A DNA stretch of 8,212 nt from Desulfobacterales bacterium C00003060. GTDB lineage: Bacteria; Desulfobacterota; Desulfobacteria; Desulfobacterales; C00003060. Below are positions 1 to 6,244 of this stretch, piece by piece (the first letter of the stretch is position 1; every line of letters starts with the position of its first letter). The position numbers and the translations under genes were made by a program. The notes beneath the pieces are model-generated. The model was given only the letters and a program-made list of their open reading frames with translations. It was not told the origin of the DNA and did no database searches. The stretch lies in assembly GCA_001751085.1 (NCBI GenBank), contig MAXP01000082.1:430-8641 (forward strand), in the 5' to 3' direction.

Positions 1-58
1 TGCCAAAATACAAGATCAACAAAGTGTAAACTACTTTTGACTTGTCGTGAAGGATGCC
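1..58 (+). repeat. Outer inverted repeat, left arm (IR1-L)
   Basis: This 58-bp stretch is repeated in reverse complement at 8118-8175 with a single mismatch (C at 41 against G in the other arm's complement). It starts at the first base of the window, so its true outer boundary is not visible. Similarity stops abruptly after base 58. A weak 5-bp dyad (AAAGT/ACTTT) lies in its middle. It contains no recognisable gene. The sequence has no resemblance to the inner repeat pair. Confidence 0.93.
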
Positions 59-118
59 AAAAGTTGCAGAAGATCTAATCAAAGAGCGAGGCATGTAACG
101 GTTCACAGAGAGCCTGAG
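59..118. other. Spacer between left outer and left inner repeat arms
   Basis: This 60-bp stretch matches neither end of the corresponding right-hand interval (6165-8117), which holds uvrC. A 14-codon open frame begins at the ATG inside the outer arm (54-56) and ends at a TAA at 96-98, but it has no proper ribosome-binding site and no recognisable product. I see nothing else in it. Confidence 0.4.
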
Positions 119-213
119 CTATAGCTTTTCAGAAAAATACTTGCAAATTTACCGGATGAGTGGTCCTGATAACCATGTGAAGTTACGCTAAAATGATGTG
201 CAGCTTAACTCCG
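119..213 (+). repeat. Inner inverted repeat, left arm (IR2-L)
   Basis: These 95 bp match the reverse complement of 6070-6164 without gaps, with about 10 substitutions. The longest uninterrupted block is 31 bp at 167-197. The arm ends inside the first unit of a 7-bp tandem array and lies 57 bp past the stop codon of the last permease gene. Similarity ends sharply at its outer edge (base 118). It codes for nothing recognisable but contains a promoter-like motif pointing rightward. Confidence 0.93.
166..194 (+). promoter_or_regulatory. Promoter-like motif in the left inner arm, antisense to the operon
   Basis: CTGATA (166-171) and TAAAAT (189-194) are separated by 17 bp and point rightward, into the 3' end of the last permease gene on the opposite strand. 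It is the inverted copy of the motif at 6089-6117, with one -35 change (T to C at the first position). If active it would make a transcript convergent with the operon. Activity is inferred from motif match only. Confidence 0.35.
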
Positions 214-248
214 AACTCCGCGCTCCGAACTCCGCAATCCGCAATCCG
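207..248 (+). repeat. Tandem heptanucleotide array, six units
   Basis: Six 7-bp units run head to tail: AACTCCG twice, CGCTCCG once, AACTCCG once, CAATCCG twice, then AAATACT. All share the core TCCG at the end. The array begins within the last 7 bp of the left inner repeat arm and stops 21 bp before the end of the last permease gene. The same units recur in reverse complement at 5986-5999 and 6063-6076. Confidence 0.88.
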
Positions 249-261
249 AAATACTACAGTA

Positions 262-281
262 CCGAGGCATCAATGCCTCAG
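262..281 (-). terminator. Hairpin over the stop codon of the last permease gene
   Basis: GAGGCAT at 264-270 and ATGCCTC at 273-279 are perfectly complementary, and a G-T pair plus one further pair extend the stem to 262/281. The stop codon of the last operon gene (270-272) lies at its tip. No run of T follows on the minus strand, so it does not look like a classical intrinsic terminator; it could slow or protect the transcript end. Confidence 0.35.
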
Positions 282-1493
282 GATATTCACAGGCTGGATG
301 GAGGTGGCTTTTTTCGCGGGATAGATCCCTCCTGTCAGTCCCACGGCAACCGATGCGAAAAAGGAAATCGCAAGACCCGGAGAAGATACGTTAAATGGAA
401 GGTTAAATGCCTGAAGAATAATGACTGTACCTGCAAATCCAACCACGACCCCTGCCGCACCGCCGCTAAAAGAGATGAATGACGACTCCAGCAGAAACTG
501 AACGACGATATCGCGCTTCCTGGACCCCACGGCTCGCCTGACTCCGATTTCCATCTTCCGTTCGCCCACCATGAGTGTCATGATCGAGAGTATTCCCAGG
601 CCGCCTATGAGGAATGAGATGATCGCTGAGACCCGGCCCAGGGTAGATATAGTATCCATGGCTTGGGTTTGGAGCGCCATGACATCTTTCAAATCAATCA
701 CGGTGAAATCGTCTCGTTTGCCTGGCTTCATCTTGTGTTGTCGCCTCATGATTGCCTCAATTTCCGCTTTGGCCGGGGCGATGGACCGGCTGTTCAAGCA
801 TTTGACATAGATGGTGTTCACGAAATCCTTGTTGACCAGTCGTCGGAGGAAGGTGTTGAGCGGCAGAAAGATCTGCATGTCCTGATCCACACCTGAAAGG
901 TCGGCCCCCCTTTCCTCCATTACCCCGATTACCTGGCAGGGAAAGCGCCGTACAAGGATGTACTTGCCTATGGCGCTATCCTTGCCGAAGAGTTTTTCCG
1001 CTATCCCGGAGCCCAAAACTGCGACTTTCACGTGCTTTTTGTTGTCGCTTTCCGTGATGAAGCCCCCCTCTTTGACGGCTAAATTCCTCATCTCCGGGTA
1101 GTTAGGAGTCACGCCGGTAATGAGAACGGCATCTAAGACCATGCTTTTATACCGCACAGGAAAGGGAGTACTGCTTGAGGGGGACACATCCCTCACTTGG
1201 GATGCCCCCTGAGCAATGGCCCGGACATCGTCAAAGGTGAGGTTGGGGTCCTGGCTCATAAGCCGGGGCCCCCGGCCGTGCCGAATCACCACGCCGGTTC
1301 GTACGATGAGCAGGTCCTTGCCGAGCTTATCGATCTCCATTTGGGTCTTCTTGGCGAGGGATCCGGAGAGGTTGTACACGATGATGAGCGAACACGTGCC
1401 GAGAAATACGCCGAGGATAGCCAGGACCGAGCGTAACTTGAAGTTATACAGGGAACGAAGTGCGATCCTGAGGTTCAGGCGGACACGTTTCAC
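270..1493 (-). CDS. ABC transporter permease (MacB/FtsX type), second of a pair
   Basis: This 407-residue inner-membrane protein is probably one half of the permease of an exporter. The layout is that of the MacB/FtsX family: one membrane segment near residues 22-42, a large periplasmic region (about 45-285), and three more membrane segments near 291-308, 344-361 and 374-391. The family's cytoplasmic coupling stretch GERKMEIGVRRAVG follows the second segment (about 310-323), where the ATPase is contacted. It starts with GTG, which overlaps the TGA of the upstream permease gene by 4 bp (GTGA), implying coupled translation. It is clearly paralogous to its neighbour, sharing GKYILVRR-x-P-x-QV-x-GV and the ERG that follows. 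There is no ATPase domain, unlike full-length MacB. It is the last gene of the operon. Family assignment is firm; the substrate is unknown. Confidence 0.92.
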   Translation of the reverse strand: MKRVRLNLRIALRSLYNFKLRSVLAILGVFLGTCSLIIVYNLSGSLAKKTQMEIDKLGKDLLIVRTGVVIRHGRGPRLMSQDPNLTFDDVRAIAQGASQVRDVSPSSSTPFPVRYKSMVLDAVLITGVTPNYPEMRNLAVKEGGFITESDNKKHVKVAVLGSGIAEKLFGKDSAIGKYILVRRFPCQVIGVMEERGADLSGVDQDMQIFLPLNTFLRRLVNKDFVNTIYVKCLNSRSIAPAKAEIEAIMRRQHKMKPGKRDDFTVIDLKDVMALQTQAMDTISTLGRVSAIISFLIGGLGILSIMTLMVGERKMEIGVRRAVGSRKRDIVVQFLLESSFISFSGGAAGVVVGFAGTVIILQAFNLPFNVSSPGLAISFFASVAVGLTGGIYPAKKATSIQPVNILRH

Positions 1494-2704
1494 TCTCGAA
1501 TCGCCTCAATAGGTTCTGTCTGCGCAGCCCGTGATGCCGGCTGCATCCCGGCGGTAATACCCACAATCCACGATAGGCCCATGCCCATGGCAAAGGCCTT
1601 CCAGGAAAAGTGCATGGGGAACTCTGCAATATAGGTGAGCAGTCTCGATCCAAAGATCGCCAGCACAAACCCCACCATCCCCCCGAGAGTGGTGACGATG
1701 ACGGATTCTCCCAAAAACTGAACGAGGATATCCCGCCTTCGTGCTCCAATGGCGCGGCGGATCCCGATTTCCTTTGTGCGTTCCTTTACCGAAAGCAAAA
1801 AAAGGTTTGCCAGCACAAATCCCGCCACGATGAGACAGATGATCCCGGCGATGCCGATAAACGCGATCAAGGAACCGGAGAGGGCCACAAGAAACTTGAT
1901 GATTGCAGTAGGAGAGATGATCCTGAATGGATCAGGCTCGTCGTCTGGAGCGCCCATCTCCTGACGGAGAAACAGCCTTAGCTCCTTTTCGTGTGCCTTG
2001 AGATTGGCCTGATCCAGAAACCGCACTCGGAAGGCGGTTATGTACTGTGTCTCGTTGACGAGCTTCCTCATGACCGTGGTAATAGGCAGGACAATGCGGT
2101 TGTCCAGCTTGTGCCCGGCCCCAGTGATTCCGCGCTCGGCCAGCACCCCCACCACCTGCACGGGGATCCGCCGCACTAAGATGTACTTTCCTACCGGATC
2201 CATCTCGCCGAACAATTCCCGTGAAAGCTCCTGCCCGATGAGCCCCACGTTCCTGAGGCCCTTGATGTCTTCTTCGACTAAATCAGAGCCTTGTATCACG
2301 GGCCAGGTCCATGCCCGGCTGTAATCGGCTGTTGATCCAATGACCCGCGTCTGGTGCTTCTTGTTCTTGTACGAAACCACTGTGTCCCCGACGAAGGTCA
2401 TGGGTACAACAACATAGGCAGTCGGAAATGCCTGCCTGACCGCCTCCACATAAGCCAGTTTGATGGTCTTGCGCTGCCGGCCTATTGCCCGCGATTCTTC
2501 GCTTCCGCCTACAACCAAGAGGGAGTCGGGGCCAAAGCGGCCAACCATATCAAAGGCCCGCTTGTAGGCCCCTTCTGTGGCAGCGACTATTATGGCAATG
2601 GAAGAGATACCCAGGGCCACGCTAATCAGGCAAAAAAAGGAACGTACCTTATATGCCGTGACGGCCTTCATCGCCTGCTTTATGATTCCGGCTAAACGTT
2701 TCAC
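1490..2704 (-). CDS. ABC transporter permease (MacB/FtsX type), first of a pair
   Basis: This 404-residue protein has the same plan as the next gene. A membrane segment spans about residues 21-43, a periplasmic MacB-like domain covers roughly 45-275, and three C-terminal membrane segments lie near 278-305, 334-355 and 368-387. The conserved stretch VKERTKEIGIRRAIGA (about 306-321) is the family's ATPase-contact region. It starts with GTG at 2704, preceded by a GAGG ribosome-binding site five bases upstream, and lies 10 bp after the ATPase gene. Its end overlaps the next permease by 4 bp. In this family (MacB, LolC/LolE) permeases work as dimers, so two different adjacent permeases with one ATPase gene suggest a heterodimer, as in LolCDE. 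That pairing is an inference. Neighbouring channel and adaptor genes point to export across both membranes rather than lipoprotein release. Confidence 0.92.
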   Translation of the reverse strand: MKRLAGIIKQAMKAVTAYKVRSFFCLISVALGISSIAIIVAATEGAYKRAFDMVGRFGPDSLLVVGGSEESRAIGRQRKTIKLAYVEAVRQAFPTAYVVVPMTFVGDTVVSYKNKKHQTRVIGSTADYSRAWTWPVIQGSDLVEEDIKGLRNVGLIGQELSRELFGEMDPVGKYILVRRIPVQVVGVLAERGITGAGHKLDNRIVLPITTVMRKLVNETQYITAFRVRFLDQANLKAHEKELRLFLRQEMGAPDDEPDPFRIISPTAIIKFLVALSGSLIAFIGIAGIICLIVAGFVLANLFLLSVKERTKEIGIRRAIGARRRDILVQFLGESVIVTTLGGMVGFVLAIFGSRLLTYIAEFPMHFSWKAFAMGMGLSWIVGITAGMQPASRAAQTEPIEAIRE

Positions 2705-2714
2705 GTCCGCCTCA

Positions 2715-3380
2715 TCACACTATCAAACCGTCTTCCATCCGAATAGTCCGCCGGGCATAAGAAGCAATGCTTGCGTCATGCGTTATGATTGCAACGGTTT
2801 TGCCCTCATCGTTCATTCCGGCAAGGATTTTCATGATTTCAGTTGCTGTTTTGGAATCCAACTGCCCTGTGGGCTCATCAGCCAGGACCAGTTCCGGATC
2901 ATTGATGAGTGCCCGCGCAATAGCCACCCGCTGCTGTTCTCCGCCTGAAAGCTGGTTGGGCTTGAACTTTGCCCGCTCCTTTAAGCCCACCAGCTCCAGC
3001 AGCCCTGAGGCCCGCTTTGTCGCCTCGTCTGTTCCGCGATGTGCATAGAGTGTTGGGAGAAGCACGTTTTCAAAGACTGTAGCGTAGTGTATAAGATAGA
3101 AGCTTTGAAATACGAAACCGATATGTTCGTTGCGGATCAGCGAGAGATCGTCATCCGTAAGGTTCGAAACCTCGCGGCCAGCCAGGGTGTAGTGGCCCGA
3201 AGTGGGAACGTCCAGACATCCGATGATGTTCATGAGTGTGGTCTTTCCCGAGCCGGATGCCCCGATGATCGCCACGAATTCACCCTGTTCAATTTCAAGG
3301 GAGACTCCACGCAATGCCTCGACAGCCTGGTTGCCCAGGTGGTAGGTCTTGGTTACGTTTTCCATACGGCAAAGCGGCAT
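2715..3380 (-). CDS. ABC transporter ATP-binding protein (MacB/LolD type)
   Basis: This 221-residue cytoplasmic ATPase would power the two permeases. All hallmark motifs are intact: A-loop tyrosine Y13, Walker A GASGSGKT (40-47), Q-loop Q92 in GFVFQSF, signature LSGGEQQ (144-150), Walker B LVLADEP (164-170) with catalytic E169, D-loop GQLDS, and H-loop H201 in THD. Its length is that of stand-alone LolD/FtsE-like subunits; the MacB permease half is encoded separately downstream. An upstream in-frame start at 3467 would add 29 basic residues overlapping the adaptor gene and unlike the family, so the start at 3380 is preferred: it lies 14 bp after the adaptor stop with a weak purine-rich GAGAG ahead of it. 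The reaction is ATP hydrolysis coupled to conformational change in the permeases. Confidence in the family is very high; separating MacB-like from LolD-like rests on the operon context. Confidence 0.95.
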   Translation of the reverse strand: MPLCRMENVTKTYHLGNQAVEALRGVSLEIEQGEFVAIIGASGSGKTTLMNIIGCLDVPTSGHYTLAGREVSNLTDDDLSLIRNEHIGFVFQSFYLIHYATVFENVLLPTLYAHRGTDEATKRASGLLELVGLKERAKFKPNQLSGGEQQRVAIARALINDPELVLADEPTGQLDSKTATEIMKILAGMNDEGKTVAIITHDASIASYARRTIRMEDGLIV

Positions 3381-3394
3381 GTTGCTCTCTCTGT

Positions 3395-4582
3395 CTAATG
3401 GGGTCCTTTGGACACAGGGAGAATGATTTTGGTGGCAAGGACCTCGCCTTCTCGAACGCCTGAACATATCTCTGTCTTGTCCTCACCCCGGGCACCTATT
3501 CTGACCGGGACTTTTTTCACTTGGTTCTCCCCGTCCACCCGGTAGACTATCTGGCCCCCCCCCTCGAATTTGATGGCCGCGTTTGCCGCAGTGAGGACAT
3601 TTTTTCGTTCATCATAGATGATTTTGACGTAGGCGGTCATTTGCTGTCTTAGGATCCGTGTGTCTTCCTTTTTGACCTTCGTGATAGCCAGGTAGTAAAC
3701 GATATTATCTTTGACCACCGGCTGGAAATAGATTTCTTCCACCGTGCCGAAAAACAGTTTCTCCGGATATGCGTCCACGTAATATTCCACGTCCTGACCG
3801 ACCTTGACGCGTCCCACATCGGTTTCATCCACATAGATCCACAGCTCAAGACGCCCAGGATCAAGGACTGTTACCAGGTTGGCCACCTGAAGACCTGTAA
3901 CGATGGTTTCGCCTTCCTGGGCTGTTATGTCCGAAACCACGCCGTCGATAGGTGCGTAGATGCGGGTATAGGTAAAACGGATTTCCTGTCGGTGCAAACG
4001 GGCCTCGATTTCTTCAACGGTCGCCTCTGCCACCTTGACTTCCGTCCTGAATTCATCCTTCAGTCGTCTCAGTTTTGCCTCGGCCGCCTCATTCCGGCTT
4101 TTTGTCTGGTCCACCTCATCCTGCGTAGTGTATTCTTGTTCGATAAGCTTCAATTCGCGTTCATAGGCGATTTTCTGGTAGTCGTAATCTGCCTGAGCCT
4201 CTTCGATTTTCTTGGGAAAGGTCAGTTTCACTTGCTCCAGGTTGTTGCGTGCCCTGATCATGGCGGCCTTTTGTTCCTCAATGGCCCTCACAGTCTCGCG
4301 GTCGTCAATGAGGGCGATGAGCTGTCCCTTTTCTACGCGGTCTCCAATCTTGACCTTCATAGATTCAATGACGCCCGTGGCGCGTGCCCCGATCTTGACC
4401 TCTGCACCGACCTGGGGCTTGATTATCCCTGTTTCCACGAGTACGGCCTTGATATCGCCTCGTTCCACCTTGGCGGTTTTCAGGACTTCTATTTCAGGCT
4501 TGGGAAAGAAGATCTTGTGACCATAATAGGCGGCCACAGCGAGAACCGCGATAATGATGACAACCAGGGAGAATCTTTTCAT
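3395..4582 (-). CDS. Periplasmic adaptor (MacA/HlyD family, membrane fusion protein)
   Basis: This 395-residue adaptor would connect the inner-membrane ABC complex to the outer-membrane channel. It begins with an uncleaved-looking membrane anchor (about residues 4-21). Next comes the first half of a lipoyl-like domain (about 60-94, with KIGDRVEKGQLIALID) and a long charged alpha-hairpin rich in E, K, A and Q (about 95-202). The second lipoyl half follows (YAPIDGVVSDITAQEGETI, 209-227), then beta-barrel and membrane-proximal regions (about 240-390). This is the MacA order of domains, and the length is similar. The start has a strong ribosome-binding site (AAAGGA, 4588-4593) five bases upstream. 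The gene follows the TolC-family gene after 54 bp and precedes the ATPase by 14 bp. A direct match to MacA, rather than another ABC-linked HlyD-type adaptor, cannot be proven without a search. Confidence 0.93.
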   Translation of the reverse strand: MKRFSLVVIIIAVLAVAAYYGHKIFFPKPEIEVLKTAKVERGDIKAVLVETGIIKPQVGAEVKIGARATGVIESMKVKIGDRVEKGQLIALIDDRETVRAIEEQKAAMIRARNNLEQVKLTFPKKIEEAQADYDYQKIAYERELKLIEQEYTTQDEVDQTKSRNEAAEAKLRRLKDEFRTEVKVAEATVEEIEARLHRQEIRFTYTRIYAPIDGVVSDITAQEGETIVTGLQVANLVTVLDPGRLELWIYVDETDVGRVKVGQDVEYYVDAYPEKLFFGTVEEIYFQPVVKDNIVYYLAITKVKKEDTRILRQQMTAYVKIIYDERKNVLTAANAAIKFEGGGQIVYRVDGENQVKKVPVRIGARGEDKTEICSGVREGEVLATKIILPVSKGPH

Positions 4583-4636
4583 GGAATTCCTTTCCGCACA
4601 GGGCGAAATATTCGGGTGTTTGCCGAGCCCCTTGCA

Positions 4637-5926
4637 CTACTCAATCGATCTCAGGGGCTGGTCAAGGTTCTCCACAGCGGCCTGCCGTTCCAGTAGCGCT
4701 TTGGACACGGTAAGATCCAGCTTTGCACTCGTAAACTGCACCCGTGCGATGGCAAGGGCGCTTTCTGCCTGCACTAGCAAAAGGATGTCGGATTTTCCCG
4801 CCTTGTATTCCCCAAAGGCCTGGGAGTAATTATGGTTTGCCTCCTTGAGCTGCTGCCTGGCAACGGCGATATTCTTGTCGGCTGTTACCACATCTTCGTA
4901 GGTTCGCCGGAGATCCAGCAAAAATTGTCGCTTGAGCTCATCGATGTCTTCCTGGGCGGCTTTGATATCGTATTTGGATGAACGATTCCGGTAGAATTTC
5001 CCAAGCTCAAAAATGTTCCAGGTTGCAGTCAGTCTGGCAGTGTTCAACTCGTCTGTGCCGTTCACGGAGTCTGCAAAGTCCGTACGGCCGTGAGACAGGT
5101 CCGCAGAAAAGGTTGGAAAGAACTCACTGATAACCAGGTGCTCGTTGTTTTCTGCGATGCCGAGCGAATATTCGGCCTGGCGTATCTCCGGCCTTTTCAC
5201 CGCAAAGTATGCAAGTTCCTCCCATGGGGGTAACGTCACCCCCTGATCAATGGACCCTTGCGCATCGTACTCTTGGTCGAGCGGCCGGCCTATCAGTGAG
5301 TTGAGTTCAACGAGGGACTTGCGAAAACCGCCTTCGGCACGCGTGAGATTGAAGCGGGCCTGTTCCAACCTCACCGAGGCCTGGAGTACATCAGAAAGTT
5401 TGGCCATCCCATGCTTATGTCGGCCCTGTGCTATCTCAAAATCCTTGGATGCATCCCTGAGCTGTATGCGACGCTGTTCTACAATCTCATCTCGGGCTAT
5501 CACGGTGTAGAAGGCGACCTTTACGTCCAAGGCAAGATCTATGTACGCATTTCTCATCCCCTCCTGCTCGGTTTCCAGGTTTAGCCTGGCAATGGACCGG
5601 TTGGCCTTTCGCTTTCCCCAGTCAAACAAGGTGTAATACAAACTTACGTCGTAGTGTCTGGAGGAATACTGATCCAGGGACTCAAGTTCATGGGTTCTGG
5701 AGGCCCATGCATCCAGTTCCGGCAAGTATGGTGACAGGGAAGCCTTGTACAACGCTTCGCTGGATCGTACGCGTATGTGACTGACCTTGTACGAGGGGAG
5801 GTTTTTTTTGGCGAGACCTATGGCTTCGTTGAGGGTAAGAGAAAAAACCGGCCTCTGAGCCAAGATGAGCACTGCGGCAACAGTGGCCCAAACGCAAGGC
5901 CTTAAGAAAAGCGTGATTTTGTTCAT
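4637..5926 (-). CDS. TolC-family outer membrane efflux protein
   Basis: This 429-residue protein is an outer-membrane channel subunit; family members form trimers with a barrel and a periplasmic helical tunnel. Residues 1-29 look like a signal peptide, with a positive start, a hydrophobic core (about 12-24) and likely cleavage near VFS. The mature part shows the family's internal duplication: LTLNEAI, SPYLPELDA and TLFDWGKRKANRS (about 30-111) are echoed by EFFPTFSADL and WNIFELGKFYRNRSS (268-317). The helical stretch around HGMAKLSDVLQASVRLEQAR (172-191) is echoed by AGKSDILLLVQAESALAIAR (376-395). The start at 5926 is chosen because AAGGAAGG sits four bases upstream and a signal peptide follows directly; an in-frame ATG at 5947 would add seven residues and lacks these. 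It is first in the operon, downstream of the promoter in the right inner repeat arm. Confidence 0.93.
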   Translation of the reverse strand: MNKITLFLRPCVWATVAAVLILAQRPVFSLTLNEAIGLAKKNLPSYKVSHIRVRSSEALYKASLSPYLPELDAWASRTHELESLDQYSSRHYDVSLYYTLFDWGKRKANRSIARLNLETEQEGMRNAYIDLALDVKVAFYTVIARDEIVEQRRIQLRDASKDFEIAQGRHKHGMAKLSDVLQASVRLEQARFNLTRAEGGFRKSLVELNSLIGRPLDQEYDAQGSIDQGVTLPPWEELAYFAVKRPEIRQAEYSLGIAENNEHLVISEFFPTFSADLSHGRTDFADSVNGTDELNTARLTATWNIFELGKFYRNRSSKYDIKAAQEDIDELKRQFLLDLRRTYEDVVTADKNIAVARQQLKEANHNYSQAFGEYKAGKSDILLLVQAESALAIARVQFTSAKLDLTVSKALLERQAAVENLDQPLRSIE

Positions 5927-5985
5927 GGGACCTTCCTTCAGCCTCATGCCTGTCGTGACAGCGAAACAGCATATATATAGTATTT

Positions 5986-6076
5986 CGGATTGCGGAGTTA
6001 GGCCTGCCCTGGCGCTCGCTTCATATATGCAACTAAAGAGCCTATTGGCCAGGTCTGGGCCAGGGATTGCGGAGTT
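5986..6076 (-). repeat. Heptanucleotide units split by a 63-bp segment in the operon leader
   Basis: On the minus strand AACTCCG followed by a CAATCC unit occurs at 6076-6063, and again AACTCCG, CAATCCG and AAATACT at 5999-5979. This matches the left array but with a 63-bp segment between the two unit pairs. As a result a 14-bp direct repeat (GGATTGCGGAGTTA, + strand) stands at 5987-6000 and 6064-6077. The intervening segment has complementary ends: GGCC at 6001 pairs with GGCC at 6058, and CCTGG at 6008 with CCAGG at 6049. A competing hairpin is TGGCC 6046-6050 with GGCCA 6058-6062. This lies in the predicted untranslated leader of the export operon. Confidence 0.75.
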
Positions 6077-6164
6077 AAGGTGTATATCATTTTAGCGTAA
6101 CTTCACATGGTTATCAAGACCACTCATTCCGCAAATTTGTGGGTATTTTTCTGAAAAGCTATAG
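6070..6164 (-). repeat. Inner inverted repeat, right arm (IR2-R), upstream of the export operon
   Basis: This is the reverse-complement partner of 119-213 (about 85 of 95 identical). It sits between uvrC and the TolC-family gene, about 140 bp upstream of that gene's start. The substitutions cluster in two triplets (near 6140 and 6130) and near the array junction, while the promoter-like segment is almost unchanged. The two arms together enclose the whole five-gene export operon and nothing else. Confidence 0.93.
6089..6117 (-). promoter_or_regulatory. Probable sigma-70 promoter of the export operon
   Basis: On the minus strand TTGATA (6117-6112) is followed after exactly 17 bp by TAAAAT (6094-6089), a close match to the housekeeping consensus TTGACA-N17-TATAAT. 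Transcription would begin near 6082 and give a leader of about 155 nt before the TolC-family start at 5926. The motif lies wholly inside the right inner repeat arm. A second, weaker candidate with an AT-rich -10 (TATATA around 5973-5978) lies nearer the gene but lacks a good -35. Confidence 0.55.
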
Positions 6165-6244
6165 ACTACCGGGAAAGGGGAACCCGCTTCATTACGGCAT
6201 CCAATGCCTTAAGTGGGTCCATTGTGAGGTATATGCATTCTGGG

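Larger units (their letters stand above)
5927..6244. other. Intergenic region between uvrC and the export operon
   Basis: This gap of about 320 bp holds no plausible gene. From right to left it contains the uvrC 3' flank with a small hairpin (GGCAT 6196-6200 with ATGCC 6204-6208) and a C/G-rich weak dyad near 6170-6186. Next come the inner repeat arm with the operon promoter, then the split heptanucleotide units with the 63-bp segment. Nearest the gene are an AT-rich stretch (ATATATATA, 5971-5979), a 12-bp near-palindrome CTGTCGTGACAG (5950-5961) and the ribosome-binding site of the TolC-family gene. The near-palindrome could be an operator but matches no regulator I can name. Confidence 0.7.

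Noticed and set aside
1..62. TGCCAAAA at 1-8 and 55-62 as an 8-bp target duplication around the left outer arm
   Set aside because: The right arm shows only TGCC on the inner side, and the repeat itself includes the outer copy, so a duplication of target sequence is not supported.
54..98. A 14-codon open frame starting in the left outer arm (ATG 54 to TAA 98)
   Set aside because: The purine-rich AAGG touches the start codon, leaving no usable spacing, and such a short frame is expected by chance.
207..248. CRISPR array
   Set aside because: Units are 7 bp and directly abutting, with no spacers and no cas genes.
198..482. Plus-strand open frame running through the heptamer array into the last permease gene
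   Set aside because: It is mostly antisense to a well-supported gene, has an implausible composition, and its ATG lies only 4 bp after the -10 of the candidate promoter.
1197..1512. Several long plus-strand open frames within the permease, adaptor and uvrC genes
   Set aside because: All lie antisense to genes with clear family motifs and show no domain features of their own.
3381..3467. Longer ATPase start at 3467
   Set aside because: It would overlap the adaptor gene, add 29 basic, cysteine-containing residues atypical of the family, and lacks a convincing ribosome-binding site.
5950..5961. Near-palindrome CTGTCGTGACAG as a regulator-binding site
   Set aside because: It has a suggestive position in the operon leader, but a 5-bp stem with a 2-bp centre is easily random and matches no operator I can name.
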